A DNA stretch of 59,286 bases from CAVWGP01 sp963754645. Lineage in GTDB: Bacteria > Pseudomonadota > Alphaproteobacteria > Bin65. Below the pieces are notes generated by a model, which saw nothing but the letters and a program-made list of their open reading frames with translations, ran no database searches and was not told where the DNA came from. Location of the stretch: contig CAVWGP010000008.1 in the NCBI GenBank assembly GCA_963754645.1, forward strand, positions 1 through 59,286, written 5' to 3'. Positions 51,105 to 59,041 of the stretch are shown here, one piece after another (within the stretch, counting starts at the first letter, position 1; every line of letters starts with the position of its first letter). The position numbers and the translations under genes were made by a program.

Positions 51105-52317
51105 TGGGCGGATCGTTCACGCCGTTGATCGTGATCGTCACGGTCGAGGTGTTGCTGTCGGCCTGGCCGTCATTCGCCTTGTATTGGAACGACACCGTGG
51201 TGCTCTCGCCGGTGTCGAGGCCGTCGAAATTGCCGGCTGGATCGAACGACCAAGTGCCGTCCGCATTGAACACAAGGCCCGCCGGCACCGTGCCGACAAC
51301 GCTATATGCAAGCGACGCGGGCGCATCGTCCGGGTCCGTCGTGTTGTCGACCACGCTTCCGCCGACGAGCGTATCTTCACTCGTCGTGGCAGTGTCGTCG
51401 GTCGTCGTCGGCGAATTGTTCCCGCCATGGATCGTGATCGTCACGGTCGAGGTGTTGCTGTCGGCCTCGCCGTCATTCGCCTTGTATTGGAACGACACCG
51501 TCGCGCTCTCGCCGGTGTCGAGGCCGTCGAAATTGCCGGCCGGATCGAACGTCCAAGTCCCGTCCGCATTGAAGGTGAGCCCCGTCGGCGTCGGGCCGAC
51601 GATGCTGTAGTTAAACGCCGCCGGGTTGTCGTCCGGGTCCGTCGTGTTATCGACGACGGTGCCGTTGACCGAGGTATCCTCGTTCGTCGTCGCGCTGTCG
51701 TCCGTCGTCACCGGCGGATCGTTCACGCCGTTGATCGTGATCGTCACGGTCGAGGTGTTGCTGTCGGCCTGGCCGTCATTCGCCTTGTATTGGAACGACA
51801 CCGTCGCGCTCTCGCCGGTGTCGAGGCCGTCGAAATTGCCGGCCGGATCGAACGCCCAGGTCCCGTCCGCATTGAAGGTGAGCCCCGTCGGCGTCGGGCC
51901 GACGATGCTGTAGTTAAACGCCGCCGGGTTGTCGTCCGGGTCCGTCGTGTTATCGACGACGGTGCCGTTGACCGAGGTATCCTCGTTCGTCGTCGCGGTA
52001 TCGTTCGTCGTCTTGGGCGGATCGTTCACGCCGTTGATCGTGATCGTCACGGTCGAGGTGTTGCTGTCGGCCTGGCCGTCATTCGCCTTGTATTGGAACG
52101 ACACCGTCGCGCTCTCGCCGGTGTCGAGGCCGTCGAAATTGCCGGTGGGATTGAACGTCCAAGTCCCGTCCGCATTGAAGGTGAGCCCCGTCGGCGCGGC
52201 GCCGACGACGCTGTAGACGAGCGACGCGGGATCGTTGTCGACATCGGTCGTGTTGTCGACGACAGTGCCGTCGACGGAACTATCTTCATCGGTCTCGGCG
52301 CTGTCGTCCGTCGTGAC
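49287..52317 (-). repeat. Ten tandem 303-base repeats in the adhesin gene
   Basis: Each 303-base unit encodes 101 residues (NEDTSVNGTVVDNTTDPDDN..., FNADGTWAFDPAGNFDGLDT, VSFQYKANDG, STVTITINGVNDPP). The array spans 3031 bases, ten units plus one base; the odd base is the insertion at 51103. Units are nearly identical in DNA. The variant starting TTTDDTATTSEDTLVGG occurs twice, 910 bases apart (about 50228-50518 and 51138-51428), and their antisense translations are identical, pointing to recent three-unit duplication or gene conversion. Copy number may vary or be misassembled. Confidence 0.92.
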
Positions 52318-53826
52318 CGGTTCATCGTCAATGATCGTGGCACTTCCGGAATTGTCGGTAATGGTCAGCGCGTCGCCCGCGCGCTGCGCGTTGCTGATTT
52401 GCACGGTAAACGTTTCCGGGTCTTCGATTGTTGCGTCATTCAAAATTGTCACGACGATCGTTTTCGTGGTCTCGCCCGGCGCAAACGTCAAAGTTCCCGA
52501 CGTCGCCGTAAAATCCGATCCGGCCAGTGCCGTTCCGTCAACGGTCATGTAATCGACCGTCACGGCCTGATCGGTCGGGCCGGAAAGCGTCACCGTGAAA
52601 CTGATCGTCGAGCCCTCGCCTTCGACGATGGACCCTGGCGTACCATCCGAGATCGACGCCGTCGGCGCAGCCTCATTGTCGGCGATCGTTCCCGTCCCGC
52701 TCAAATCGCTGTTCGCGCCGTCGATATCGCCGGCGTTGACCGGCGTCAGGTTGACCGTGAAGCTCTCCGTGTCCTCGAAGGTGCCGTCGTCGGTCGTCAG
52801 CACGTCGATCGTCGCCGTCGCCGTGGTCTCGCCCGCCGGAATCGTCACGCTGCCGCTCGTGCCGGTATAGTCCGAGCCATCGACCGCGGTTCCGTCCGCC
52901 GTCGCGTAGTTCAAGACGATGTCGTATTCCGCCGGGTTCGACAGCGTCACCGTGAACGTCGCCGTGCCCCCTTCCGATACGGTCACGTCGCCGATCGACA
53001 CCGTCGGCTTGGCGTCGTCGTTGGTGATCGTGCCCGTCGCCGTGAGATCGCTGGCGCCGGGATCGATGGCACCCTGGTTGGGCGTCAAGCTGACGGTGAA
53101 GGTTTCGTCGTCTTCGAAAATTTCGTCCGGCGTCGTTTGAATCGTGACAACCGCCGAGATTTGCCCGGCGGGAATCGTCACGGTCCCAATTTCGCCGGCA
53201 TAGTCTTCGCCGTCGATGGCCGTGCCGTCCGCCGTGCTGTAATTCACCACGACATCGTAATTGACGGCCTGGGACAGCGTGACCGTGAACGACGCGAGGC
53301 CGCCTTCCTCCACCTCGGTGTCGGATATCGCCACGCTGGGCGCGCTCGCATCCTCGATAAAGCCGGTCACCGTCACCGATTGCGGATCGGCGCCCTGAAT
53401 GACGGTGAGCGTGAGGTTGATCGCTTCGAGCGAGCCGGGCCCGCCCTCGAAAACGCCGTCGTCGAGCGTCGGGAGGACGATATCCTTGACGGTTTCGCCG
53501 GGAAGAAACGTGATCGTGCCGGTGAGCGGTCCGCCGACATCGTCGGGAGACGCGCTGCCCTCGCCGGCCGGAAAGCTGAAGGAGTAGCTGACCACGATCG
53601 TCTGCGACTGCGGCGCCGACAAGAACACCGAGAAGACGAGGTCGTCGCCCTCGACGGCGAAGGCTGAAGAATTGCCGGGCTCTCCGTCGCCGCCACCACC
53701 ACCACCGCCGCCGCCGCCACCGCTGACCGGGGCTACGGTTTCGGCGAGACTGGTTTCGTCGGTGTCGCGCGTATCGCGCTCACGAAACTGATCCGACGGA
53801 AGGTCGCTGCCGAGCGCGCCCTTTTT
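51104..53826 (-). CDS. Giant LapA-like adhesin, middle piece: Gly linker, four Calx-beta domains, first cadherin-like repeats
   Basis: This frame continues the N-terminal piece after one base is removed in the A6G3 run at 53819-53827 (FGKKGALGSDLPSDQF). A run of 11 Gly (about residues 161-171) leads into four Calx-beta domains of about 115 residues each (VEEGGLASFTVTLSQAVNYD, VSEGGTATFTVTLSNPAEYD, each ending near ITNDD/ADNE/IDDE) and, from residue 629, the first four cadherin-like repeats. Left unrepaired at 51103, the frame drifts into out-of-frame sequence and stops at 51040. It is not an independent gene: it has no start codon context or ribosome site. Confidence 0.88.
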
Positions 53827-54202
53827 TGCCGAATTCGGCCGTCAATGCCGACGATTCGAATTCGTTGACGGGAATGCGGGCGCCGCCGGCCCGGTCGCCC
53901 GCGCCCGCTGCGGTTTCGATCTGCGAAAGAGCGTCTTCTAAAGACGAAATCGATTTCGTCGCGCCGATCGTGAGTTTCGCCGGTTCGGGCCCGCGCAAGA
54001 CATTGAGCAGGTTTTGCAGGCGCAACTCGGTGCCATCGGTGAGCAGCAGACGATAGGTGTCGCCATCGACCGAGGCGCCGCGAAACGTGCCATCGGAGAT
54101 GACGATCTGATCGCCCGGCTCGACCGTAATCGTTTCACCGCTGCGCGTCGCGCGCTCGACGATCGACCCGTCCTTGCGGACAATGCGGATTTTCGCAGCC
54201 AT
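53780..54202 (-). CDS. Giant LapA-like adhesin, N-terminal piece: retention-type module with TAAG motif
   Basis: ATG 54202, with AGGAG about 8-12 bases upstream, starts MAAKIRIVRKDGSIVERATR. The first 95 residues are a compact beta-rich, signal-less module (PGDQIVISDGTFRGASVDGD, LTDGTELRLQNLLNVL), followed by ALSQIETAAGAGDRAGG. TAAG at residues 97-100 matches the site cut by the LapG protease in LapA-type adhesins, where the N-terminal module holds the protein in the TolC channel until cleavage. As read, the frame ends at 53780 after off-family residues; one base less in the A6G3 run (53819-53827) joins it to the middle piece. Whole protein: about 2246 residues. The homology to the LapA module is my reading, not a search result. 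Confidence 0.82.
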   Translation of the reverse strand: MAAKIRIVRKDGSIVERATRSGETITVEPGDQIVISDGTFRGASVDGDTYRLLLTDGTELRLQNLLNVLRGPEPAKLTIGATKSISSLEDALSQIETAAGAGDRAGGARIPVNEFESSALTAEFGKKGRARQRPSVGSVS

Positions 54203-54309
54203 GATGCGCTCCTGACACGCCGAACCGAGCGACTGACGCGCTCGTTTTCGTTCGAAGACCGGCTCAGCCGCCGATCGACCTTTGCAAAACAATAACCAAT
54301 TTCACCGCG

Positions 54310-54400
54310 AAGTAAAGGAAAAAATCATTATATTTCAATTATTTACCTTAATACCACGGGCCCGCCTCGCGGCCGAATCGCGGCCCAAGTCAATGACTTG
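54310..54400 (-). promoter_or_regulatory. AT-rich leader and palindrome upstream of the adhesin gene
   Basis: The 243 bases between the tolC-like stop and the adhesin start include an AT-rich tract (about 54310-54352), likely promoter or leader. At 54386-54400 is the perfect palindrome CAAGTCAATGACTTG. A weaker pair, GGGCCCGCC with GGCGGGCCT, flanks it (about 54359-54419) and could be a terminator for the tolC-like gene. Specific promoter boxes are not clear. Confidence 0.35.
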
Positions 54401-54445
54401 GAAAGTTAATGGCGGGCCTCGGCCGGCCGCAAAACCCGCCTGCGG

Positions 54446-55759
54446 CTATTGCCCGCCCAGGGATGACACGAGCTCGCCCGCCGCCGCCAACACGCTATAG
54501 TAATTGAAGACCGAGGTGTGGCGCACATCGGTCAGTTCAGCCTGCGCGATGAAGAGTTCGTTTTGTACATCGAGGCGATCCAGCAGCGAGCGCTGCCCGG
54601 CCTCGAACTGGCGCGCATACTGAACGACAACGGTCTGCGCCGCCGCCGCGCGTTGCGTGAGCGGACCGGTGCGCGCCCGATTGGCGTCGAGTTGCGCCAG
54701 GGCAATACCCATGCGTTCGCGCGCGGTTCGCCGCACGTCGTCCGCGTCGTAGCGCGCGGCCACCATGTTGGCCATCGTCTCGCGCCGGCGCGCCATATCG
54801 GCGCCGCCGCGATAGAGGTTCCAAGTGACGACAAGCAGCGCCCGCAAATCGGTGTTGGGTCCGCGCACGCCATCGAGGTTGTGTCCGTAGCGTCCCGATA
54901 CCTCGCCCTCGATGCGCGGGTGCAACAGGCCCGCGGTCGCCTTGTGCGCGAGTTCGCGGCTGCGCGCCTCGGCTTCGGCGACGCGAACGGCATGGCTCTG
55001 CGTCTCGGCTTTGGTCCGCCATTCCTTCGTATCGTTTCGCGCCAGCGCCGCCGGCAGCCCGGGCAGGCGCAACGCGGCCGTGGGCTTATCGCCGATGGTT
55101 TCCTCATAGCGGATTTCGGCCTCGCGCAACTGACCGATGCGCAATTTCAGGTTCGAATCGGCGAGCGCATAGCGCGTCCGCGCCTGGCTGACATCGGCTT
55201 CGGTCGCGCGCCCCTGGCGGCTCTGCTGCACAATGCCGTTCATGATGGCGCCGTGCTGGCCGACGTTGATCTGCGCCAAGCGTACGAACTCGCGATTGCG
55301 CGAAATATCGATATAGGCCGCGACCGCTTGCAGCGCGGTCTGCTCGCGTGCGTCGCCGACCCGGTGACCGGCGGCCTGCGCCGAAGCACGCGCCTGTTCG
55401 ACCGTGTTGCGCGTCAGATATCCGTCCCAGAGCAATTGGGTGACAAAGAGCCCCGCCTCGTTGCGCCATAGCGTCGAATAATGCTCGGAGCCGGGCGCGC
55501 GCGTTCCGCGATTGCGGGTGCCGGTCGAGTCGACATATTGCAGTCCGGTGCTGCCGCGAAAATTGACCGAAGGCAGCAATCCGCCGCGCTCGACCCTGAT
55601 GCGCTCGTCGGCCGCATCCTTGCGCGCGGCGCTCGATTTGATCGCGGGATGGTAGTCGAGGGCACGGCGAACCGCGTCTTCGACGCTTTGCCCCGATGCG
55701 GGCAGCGTCCAAAGCACGCCAATACCAAAGGCAACGAACGAAGCCACGCTTCGACGCAT
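54446..55759 (-). CDS. TolC-family outer-membrane channel of the type I secretion system (LapE-like)
   Basis: From MRRSVASFVAFGIGVLWTLP (ATG 55759, preceded by GGGGGA) the product is 437 residues with a signal peptide cleaved near ASGQS. It has the duplicated TolC/OEP pattern: SVEDAVRRALDYHPAIKSSA, ADERIRVERGGLLPSVNFRG, long coiled-coil helices, LLVVTWNLYRGGADMARRRE and RQFEAGQRSLLDRLDVQNEL. It should form the outer-membrane exit for the adhesin. It is the first gene of the minus-strand secretion cluster. An upstream ATG at 55840 would add a non-signal extension. Confidence 0.93.
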   Translation of the reverse strand: MRRSVASFVAFGIGVLWTLPASGQSVEDAVRRALDYHPAIKSSAARKDAADERIRVERGGLLPSVNFRGSTGLQYVDSTGTRNRGTRAPGSEHYSTLWRNEAGLFVTQLLWDGYLTRNTVEQARASAQAAGHRVGDAREQTALQAVAAYIDISRNREFVRLAQINVGQHGAIMNGIVQQSRQGRATEADVSQARTRYALADSNLKLRIGQLREAEIRYEETIGDKPTAALRLPGLPAALARNDTKEWRTKAETQSHAVRVAEAEARSRELAHKATAGLLHPRIEGEVSGRYGHNLDGVRGPNTDLRALLVVTWNLYRGGADMARRRETMANMVAARYDADDVRRTARERMGIALAQLDANRARTGPLTQRAAAAQTVVVQYARQFEAGQRSLLDRLDVQNELFIAQAELTDVRHTSVFNYYSVLAAAGELVSSLGGQ

Positions 55760-56119
55760 CTTAGTCCCCCGATCCCAAGGCCGCGGTTTGAGCACGCGGC
55801 GCAGATGACCGTTATCGTTCCGCCAAAAGACAATTCGCAATCGTCCGGCGTCTATCGATACGGTCTTTCAAGTAAAATTATCTTAAAAATTCGCTTATTG
55901 CCAGTCTCCAATGGCAATACCGACGAACCAACCGAGAACTTCAATATTACACCGTCTGGCCATGCACCATAACCGACCGATCGCCGAGTGGAGGATAGCT
56001 TTGCGCAACAATTTCGCGCTATGCTTATAGTCTTAAATGCGAGTTAGCGGCGCATACTGGGCACGCTGGCCGTTGCGGCAACCGTATGGTAAACAATTCG
56101 TTGCTATGGTGAGCTTTGT
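55760..56119. promoter_or_regulatory. Divergent promoter region with an operator-like inverted repeat
   Basis: This 360-base AT-rich gap separates the tolC-like gene from the divergent TPR/barrel gene and holds no gene. ATTGCCA at 55897-55903 and TGGCAAT at 55912-55918 form a perfect inverted repeat with an 8-base spacer, a typical operator layout. Toward the plus strand, TTGCGC (56001-56006) and TTATAG (56025-56030) with an 18-base spacer could be promoter boxes. Confidence 0.4.
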
Positions 56120-57307
56120 ATGATGCGTTGGGCGACAGCGACGGGCAGAGGCGTTCGGTTTGCGCCGATTGTCATTGCAGCGACGCTCGCCGCGGCAGCG
56201 TTCATGCCGCGGGCGGCGCACGCCCAGCTCGACGAAATGAGCCGCGTCTATCAGCAGATATTGCGCGATCCCGGCAACGCCGAATTGAATCTCACTTATG
56301 CACGCCTGGCCATCGAACGCGGCGAACTCAGGAAGGCGCTGGCCGCCTATGAGCGCGTGCTGGAGACGGATCCGAACAATGCCGAAGCCAAATCCGGCAT
56401 TCGGCGCGTTCAACGCCAATTGAGCCCGGACGTGACGCAAATCACGTTCGTCGCTGGCGCCCAGGGCGAAACCAATCCGCGCCGCGAGCGCCTGTCGACG
56501 CCGAAAACCCATGACGGCGCCTTGTTCGGCCGCATCCAGGTGAGCGACACCCGCAAGCTCGGCAGCGAGTTCACGCTGCGGACCGAAGGCGATCTCTACG
56601 CCAACTATCACACGACATTCCACGACATCGACTACGGCAACGTCAATCTGCGCACCGGCCCCTATTTCGTCCTCAACGACGATTGGGCGGTTCATACGTT
56701 CGCAAGCGCCGGCTATTCGTGGATCAAGGCGCGCAGTTTCTATTCGGAGGCCGGCGCCGGCGTCACGTTCGAAACGCGGCAGTTGGACAATCCATCGATC
56801 CAATTCACCGCCCGTTTCGGCTACGATTTCATCACCAAATCCTTCACGACGCGCGACTCGCTTTTCGTCGAAATCTCGCCGCGTTTCACCTGGCGCTCGG
56901 TGGTGTTCGAAGCCGGCGTTCTGGTGCTGGCGCCCTATTGGCGTTACAACGGCGTTACCGGTTCGGGCGCCGCCACCGTCAGCCAGACCGGCGAGTTGTT
57001 TCCGTTGCGCTTCCATCAACTGGGCATTCGCGGCGACTATCTCGTCGAGGTCTTCGACCGCGTTACGGTCGGCGTCAACATGACGGTCGAATACCGGCAC
57101 TATTTTGAGCGCGAGGTCGCGACCGCGAAGAACCGCCGCGATTATTGGATGTCGCCCGGCGCGCAGCTTATCATGACGACGCCGTTCGACGACGACGTGC
57201 CGGTCGATGTCATCGTCAGCTACGCCTACGAACGCCTGTTCCCGAGCGATCCGCTGTTCCGATTCGAGAACCACAATTTCGGCGTCCGCATGCTTTGGAG
57301 AATGTAA
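56120..57307 (+). CDS. TPR plus outer-membrane beta-barrel protein (Slam/DUF560-like)
   Basis: A 395-residue exported protein: signal peptide (IVIAATLAAAAFMPRAAHAQ), two TPR motifs (about 40-105, VYQQILRDPGNAELNLTYAR and ALAAYERVLETDPNNAEAKS), then about 280 residues of alternating aromatic beta strands (FTLRTEGDLYANYHTTFHDI, HTFASAGYSWIKARSFYSEA) ending in FGVRMLWRM, a barrel-type terminal strand. Periplasmic TPR plus barrel is the layout of surface lipoprotein assembly modifiers, but I would not assert that function. The FecR gene follows with stop and start overlapping by one base (TAATG). Confidence 0.8.
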   Translation: MMRWATATGRGVRFAPIVIAATLAAAAFMPRAAHAQLDEMSRVYQQILRDPGNAELNLTYARLAIERGELRKALAAYERVLETDPNNAEAKSGIRRVQRQLSPDVTQITFVAGAQGETNPRRERLSTPKTHDGALFGRIQVSDTRKLGSEFTLRTEGDLYANYHTTFHDIDYGNVNLRTGPYFVLNDDWAVHTFASAGYSWIKARSFYSEAGAGVTFETRQLDNPSIQFTARFGYDFITKSFTTRDSLFVEISPRFTWRSVVFEAGVLVLAPYWRYNGVTGSGAATVSQTGELFPLRFHQLGIRGDYLVEVFDRVTVGVNMTVEYRHYFEREVATAKNRRDYWMSPGAQLIMTTPFDDDVPVDVIVSYAYERLFPSDPLFRFENHNFGVRMLWRM

Positions 57308-57996
57308 TGCGACTTTTTCCGGCGCTTGCGAGCCTTGCTTTACTGCTGCCCGGCGGCGGCGCCCTGGGCGCGACCCCGATCGGAACAACGTCGATCGTCA
57401 ACAACGCGGTGAGCGGCAAGGTGGGCACGCAGCAACGCACGCTCAAGCGCGGCGATCCGATTCATCAGGATGAGGAAATCAAAACCGGGCCGCGCAGCGG
57501 TGCGCAATTGCTGTTCAGCGACAAATCCGCGATGACGCTCGGCGCGGACACGGAAATCGTGCTGGACAAGGTCGTCTACGATCCTGCCAAAAAGCAGGGC
57601 GAAGTCGTGATCCGCGCGACCACGGGCGCTTTTCAATTCATCTCGGGTTCGTCATCCCAGGAAAATTACCGCGTCCGCACGCCGGTTGGCACGATCGGCG
57701 TCCGGGGCACGATCTTCTCCTGCGTGGTCGGCACCGAAACGCTGTCGTGCAGCGTGCAGCAGGGCACGATCAACATGTGCAATCTTGCCGGCGCCTGCAC
57801 CAACGTGCTCGCCGGCCAATTCGCCGTGTCGTCGCGCCTGGGAACGAGCGCGCCCCGCGCCAACAAGGATAAAGAGTGCGGCCGGCCGAATTGCTCGGGC
57901 AATGCCGATATCAACGATCCGCAATTCGGCGGCTTGCTCGGCCGGCGCACGGTGGACGGCGCGCGGGTTTTCGTCATCGGGCGCGGTCGCCCCTAA
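57307..57996 (+). CDS. Exported FecR-domain protein
   Basis: A 229-residue protein with a signal peptide (MRLFPALASLALLLPGGGAL). The FecR domain follows: KRGDPIHQDEEIKTGPRSGA, QLLFSDKSAMTLGADTEIVL, VVIRATTGAFQFISG and NYRVRTPVGTIGVRGTIFSC. Four Cys in CVVGTETLSC and CNLAGAC suggest disulfides. Periplasmic FecR-domain proteins of this kind are often found near CHASE2 cyclases and surface proteins rather than with iron sigma factors. It is coupled to the TPR/barrel gene upstream, and the TPR gene starts 22 bases downstream. Confidence 0.9.
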   Translation: MRLFPALASLALLLPGGGALGATPIGTTSIVNNAVSGKVGTQQRTLKRGDPIHQDEEIKTGPRSGAQLLFSDKSAMTLGADTEIVLDKVVYDPAKKQGEVVIRATTGAFQFISGSSSQENYRVRTPVGTIGVRGTIFSCVVGTETLSCSVQQGTINMCNLAGACTNVLAGQFAVSSRLGTSAPRANKDKECGRPNCSGNADINDPQFGGLLGRRTVDGARVFVIGRGRP

Positions 57997-58018
57997 TCGC
58001 GCCGCACATCGCGGGCCG

Positions 58019-59041
58019 ATGCGTAGCGGCGTTACCGGATTTGCCCTCGTATTGCTCCTTCTTGGCGATTTCGCTCCTGTCGCAGCGCAAGAGTCCGGGC
58101 GGTGCGAGCCTTTGCTCGAACCGCGCTCGCCGGCCGCGCCGGGAAGCCTCGCAAGTCCCGCCGAAGCGCTGATCGCGGCGTGCACGCAGGCGATCCAGGC
58201 GCGCGGTCTTTCGACCGGCGAATTGGCGCGCGCCTATTTCTGGCGCGGCGTCGCCTTCGCCGAAACGCTGGAGGCCGATCGCGCCATTGCCGACCTGACG
58301 GCGGCGTTGCGCCTGCAGCCGAATTGGGCGGCGGCGCATTTCCGCCGGGCCCAGGCCTGGCGCGGCAAAGGCGAAGTCGACCGCGCCATCGCGGATTTCG
58401 ATGCCGCGCTGAAGCTCGATCCCGATTACGGCCTGGCGTGGCGCGGCCGCGGCTTGGCGATGGAGACCAAGGGCGACTTCGCGAAAGCGCTCGCCGACTA
58501 TGGTCGCGCGGTGAAACTTGCCGGCGACGATCCGGCGGCCGGCGCCGAGGAATTCGTCGAACGCGGGCGGGCGCAATATTTTCTCGGCCTCTACGCGCCG
58601 GCCCATGCCGATTTCACGGCCGCCCTCGCGCGCCAGCCGGATCATCATATCGCCGTCTTGTGGCAGCACATCGCCGGTCTGCGCGCCGGGCGCGACGCCA
58701 AGGACGAACTCGATCGGCACGACTACCGGCTCAACGCCGAGCCCAATCTTTGGCCGCGGCTGCTGTTCGACTTGTTCCTCGGGCGGCGTACGGCCGAGGA
58801 GATATTCGCCGAGGCCAAGTCGATCGAGCCGCCGCGCCTGCTCAACGAAAAATTCCGCCCGGCCTATCGTCGCGCGATCGAGTGCGAGGCGATGTTCTGG
58901 ATCGGCCAATACCATCTCGCGCAACGCCAGCGCGGCGCGGCGGCGCAGGCGTTTCGCGCCGCGCTCGCGACCTGCCCGTGGCCGACGCAGGTCGCCCATT
59001 TCGCCTCGCGCCACGAGCTGGCGCGGCTGGCGCGGCCTTAA
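58019..59041 (+). CDS. Exported TPR-repeat protein
   Basis: From MRSGVTGFALVLLLLGDFAP (ATG 58019) a 340-residue periplasmic protein. After the signal peptide (cleavage near PVAAQ) there are at least four TPR motifs between residues 60 and 225 (ARAYFWRGVAFAETLEADRA, AAHFRRAQAWRGKGEVDRAI, ...LAWRGRGLAMETKGDFAKAL, RGRAQYFLGLYAPAHADFTA) and two more divergent ones later. Probably a scaffold for the barrel and FecR proteins of the same operon. Its stop overlaps the convergent asparagine synthetase stop by 3 bases. Confidence 0.88.
   Translation: MRSGVTGFALVLLLLGDFAPVAAQESGRCEPLLEPRSPAAPGSLASPAEALIAACTQAIQARGLSTGELARAYFWRGVAFAETLEADRAIADLTAALRLQPNWAAAHFRRAQAWRGKGEVDRAIADFDAALKLDPDYGLAWRGRGLAMETKGDFAKALADYGRAVKLAGDDPAAGAEEFVERGRAQYFLGLYAPAHADFTAALARQPDHHIAVLWQHIAGLRAGRDAKDELDRHDYRLNAEPNLWPRLLFDLFLGRRTAEEIFAEAKSIEPPRLLNEKFRPAYRRAIECEAMFWIGQYHLAQRQRGAAAQAFRAALATCPWPTQVAHFASRHELARLARP

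Noticed and set aside
49287..52317. Periodic repeats as a CRISPR array
   Set aside because: The period is 303 bases, the units are continuous coding sequence with no spacers, and no cas genes are present.
49971..53667. Long plus-strand open frames opposite the adhesin repeats
   Set aside because: They repeat with the same 303-base period simply because the adhesin repeats do; no family resemblance.
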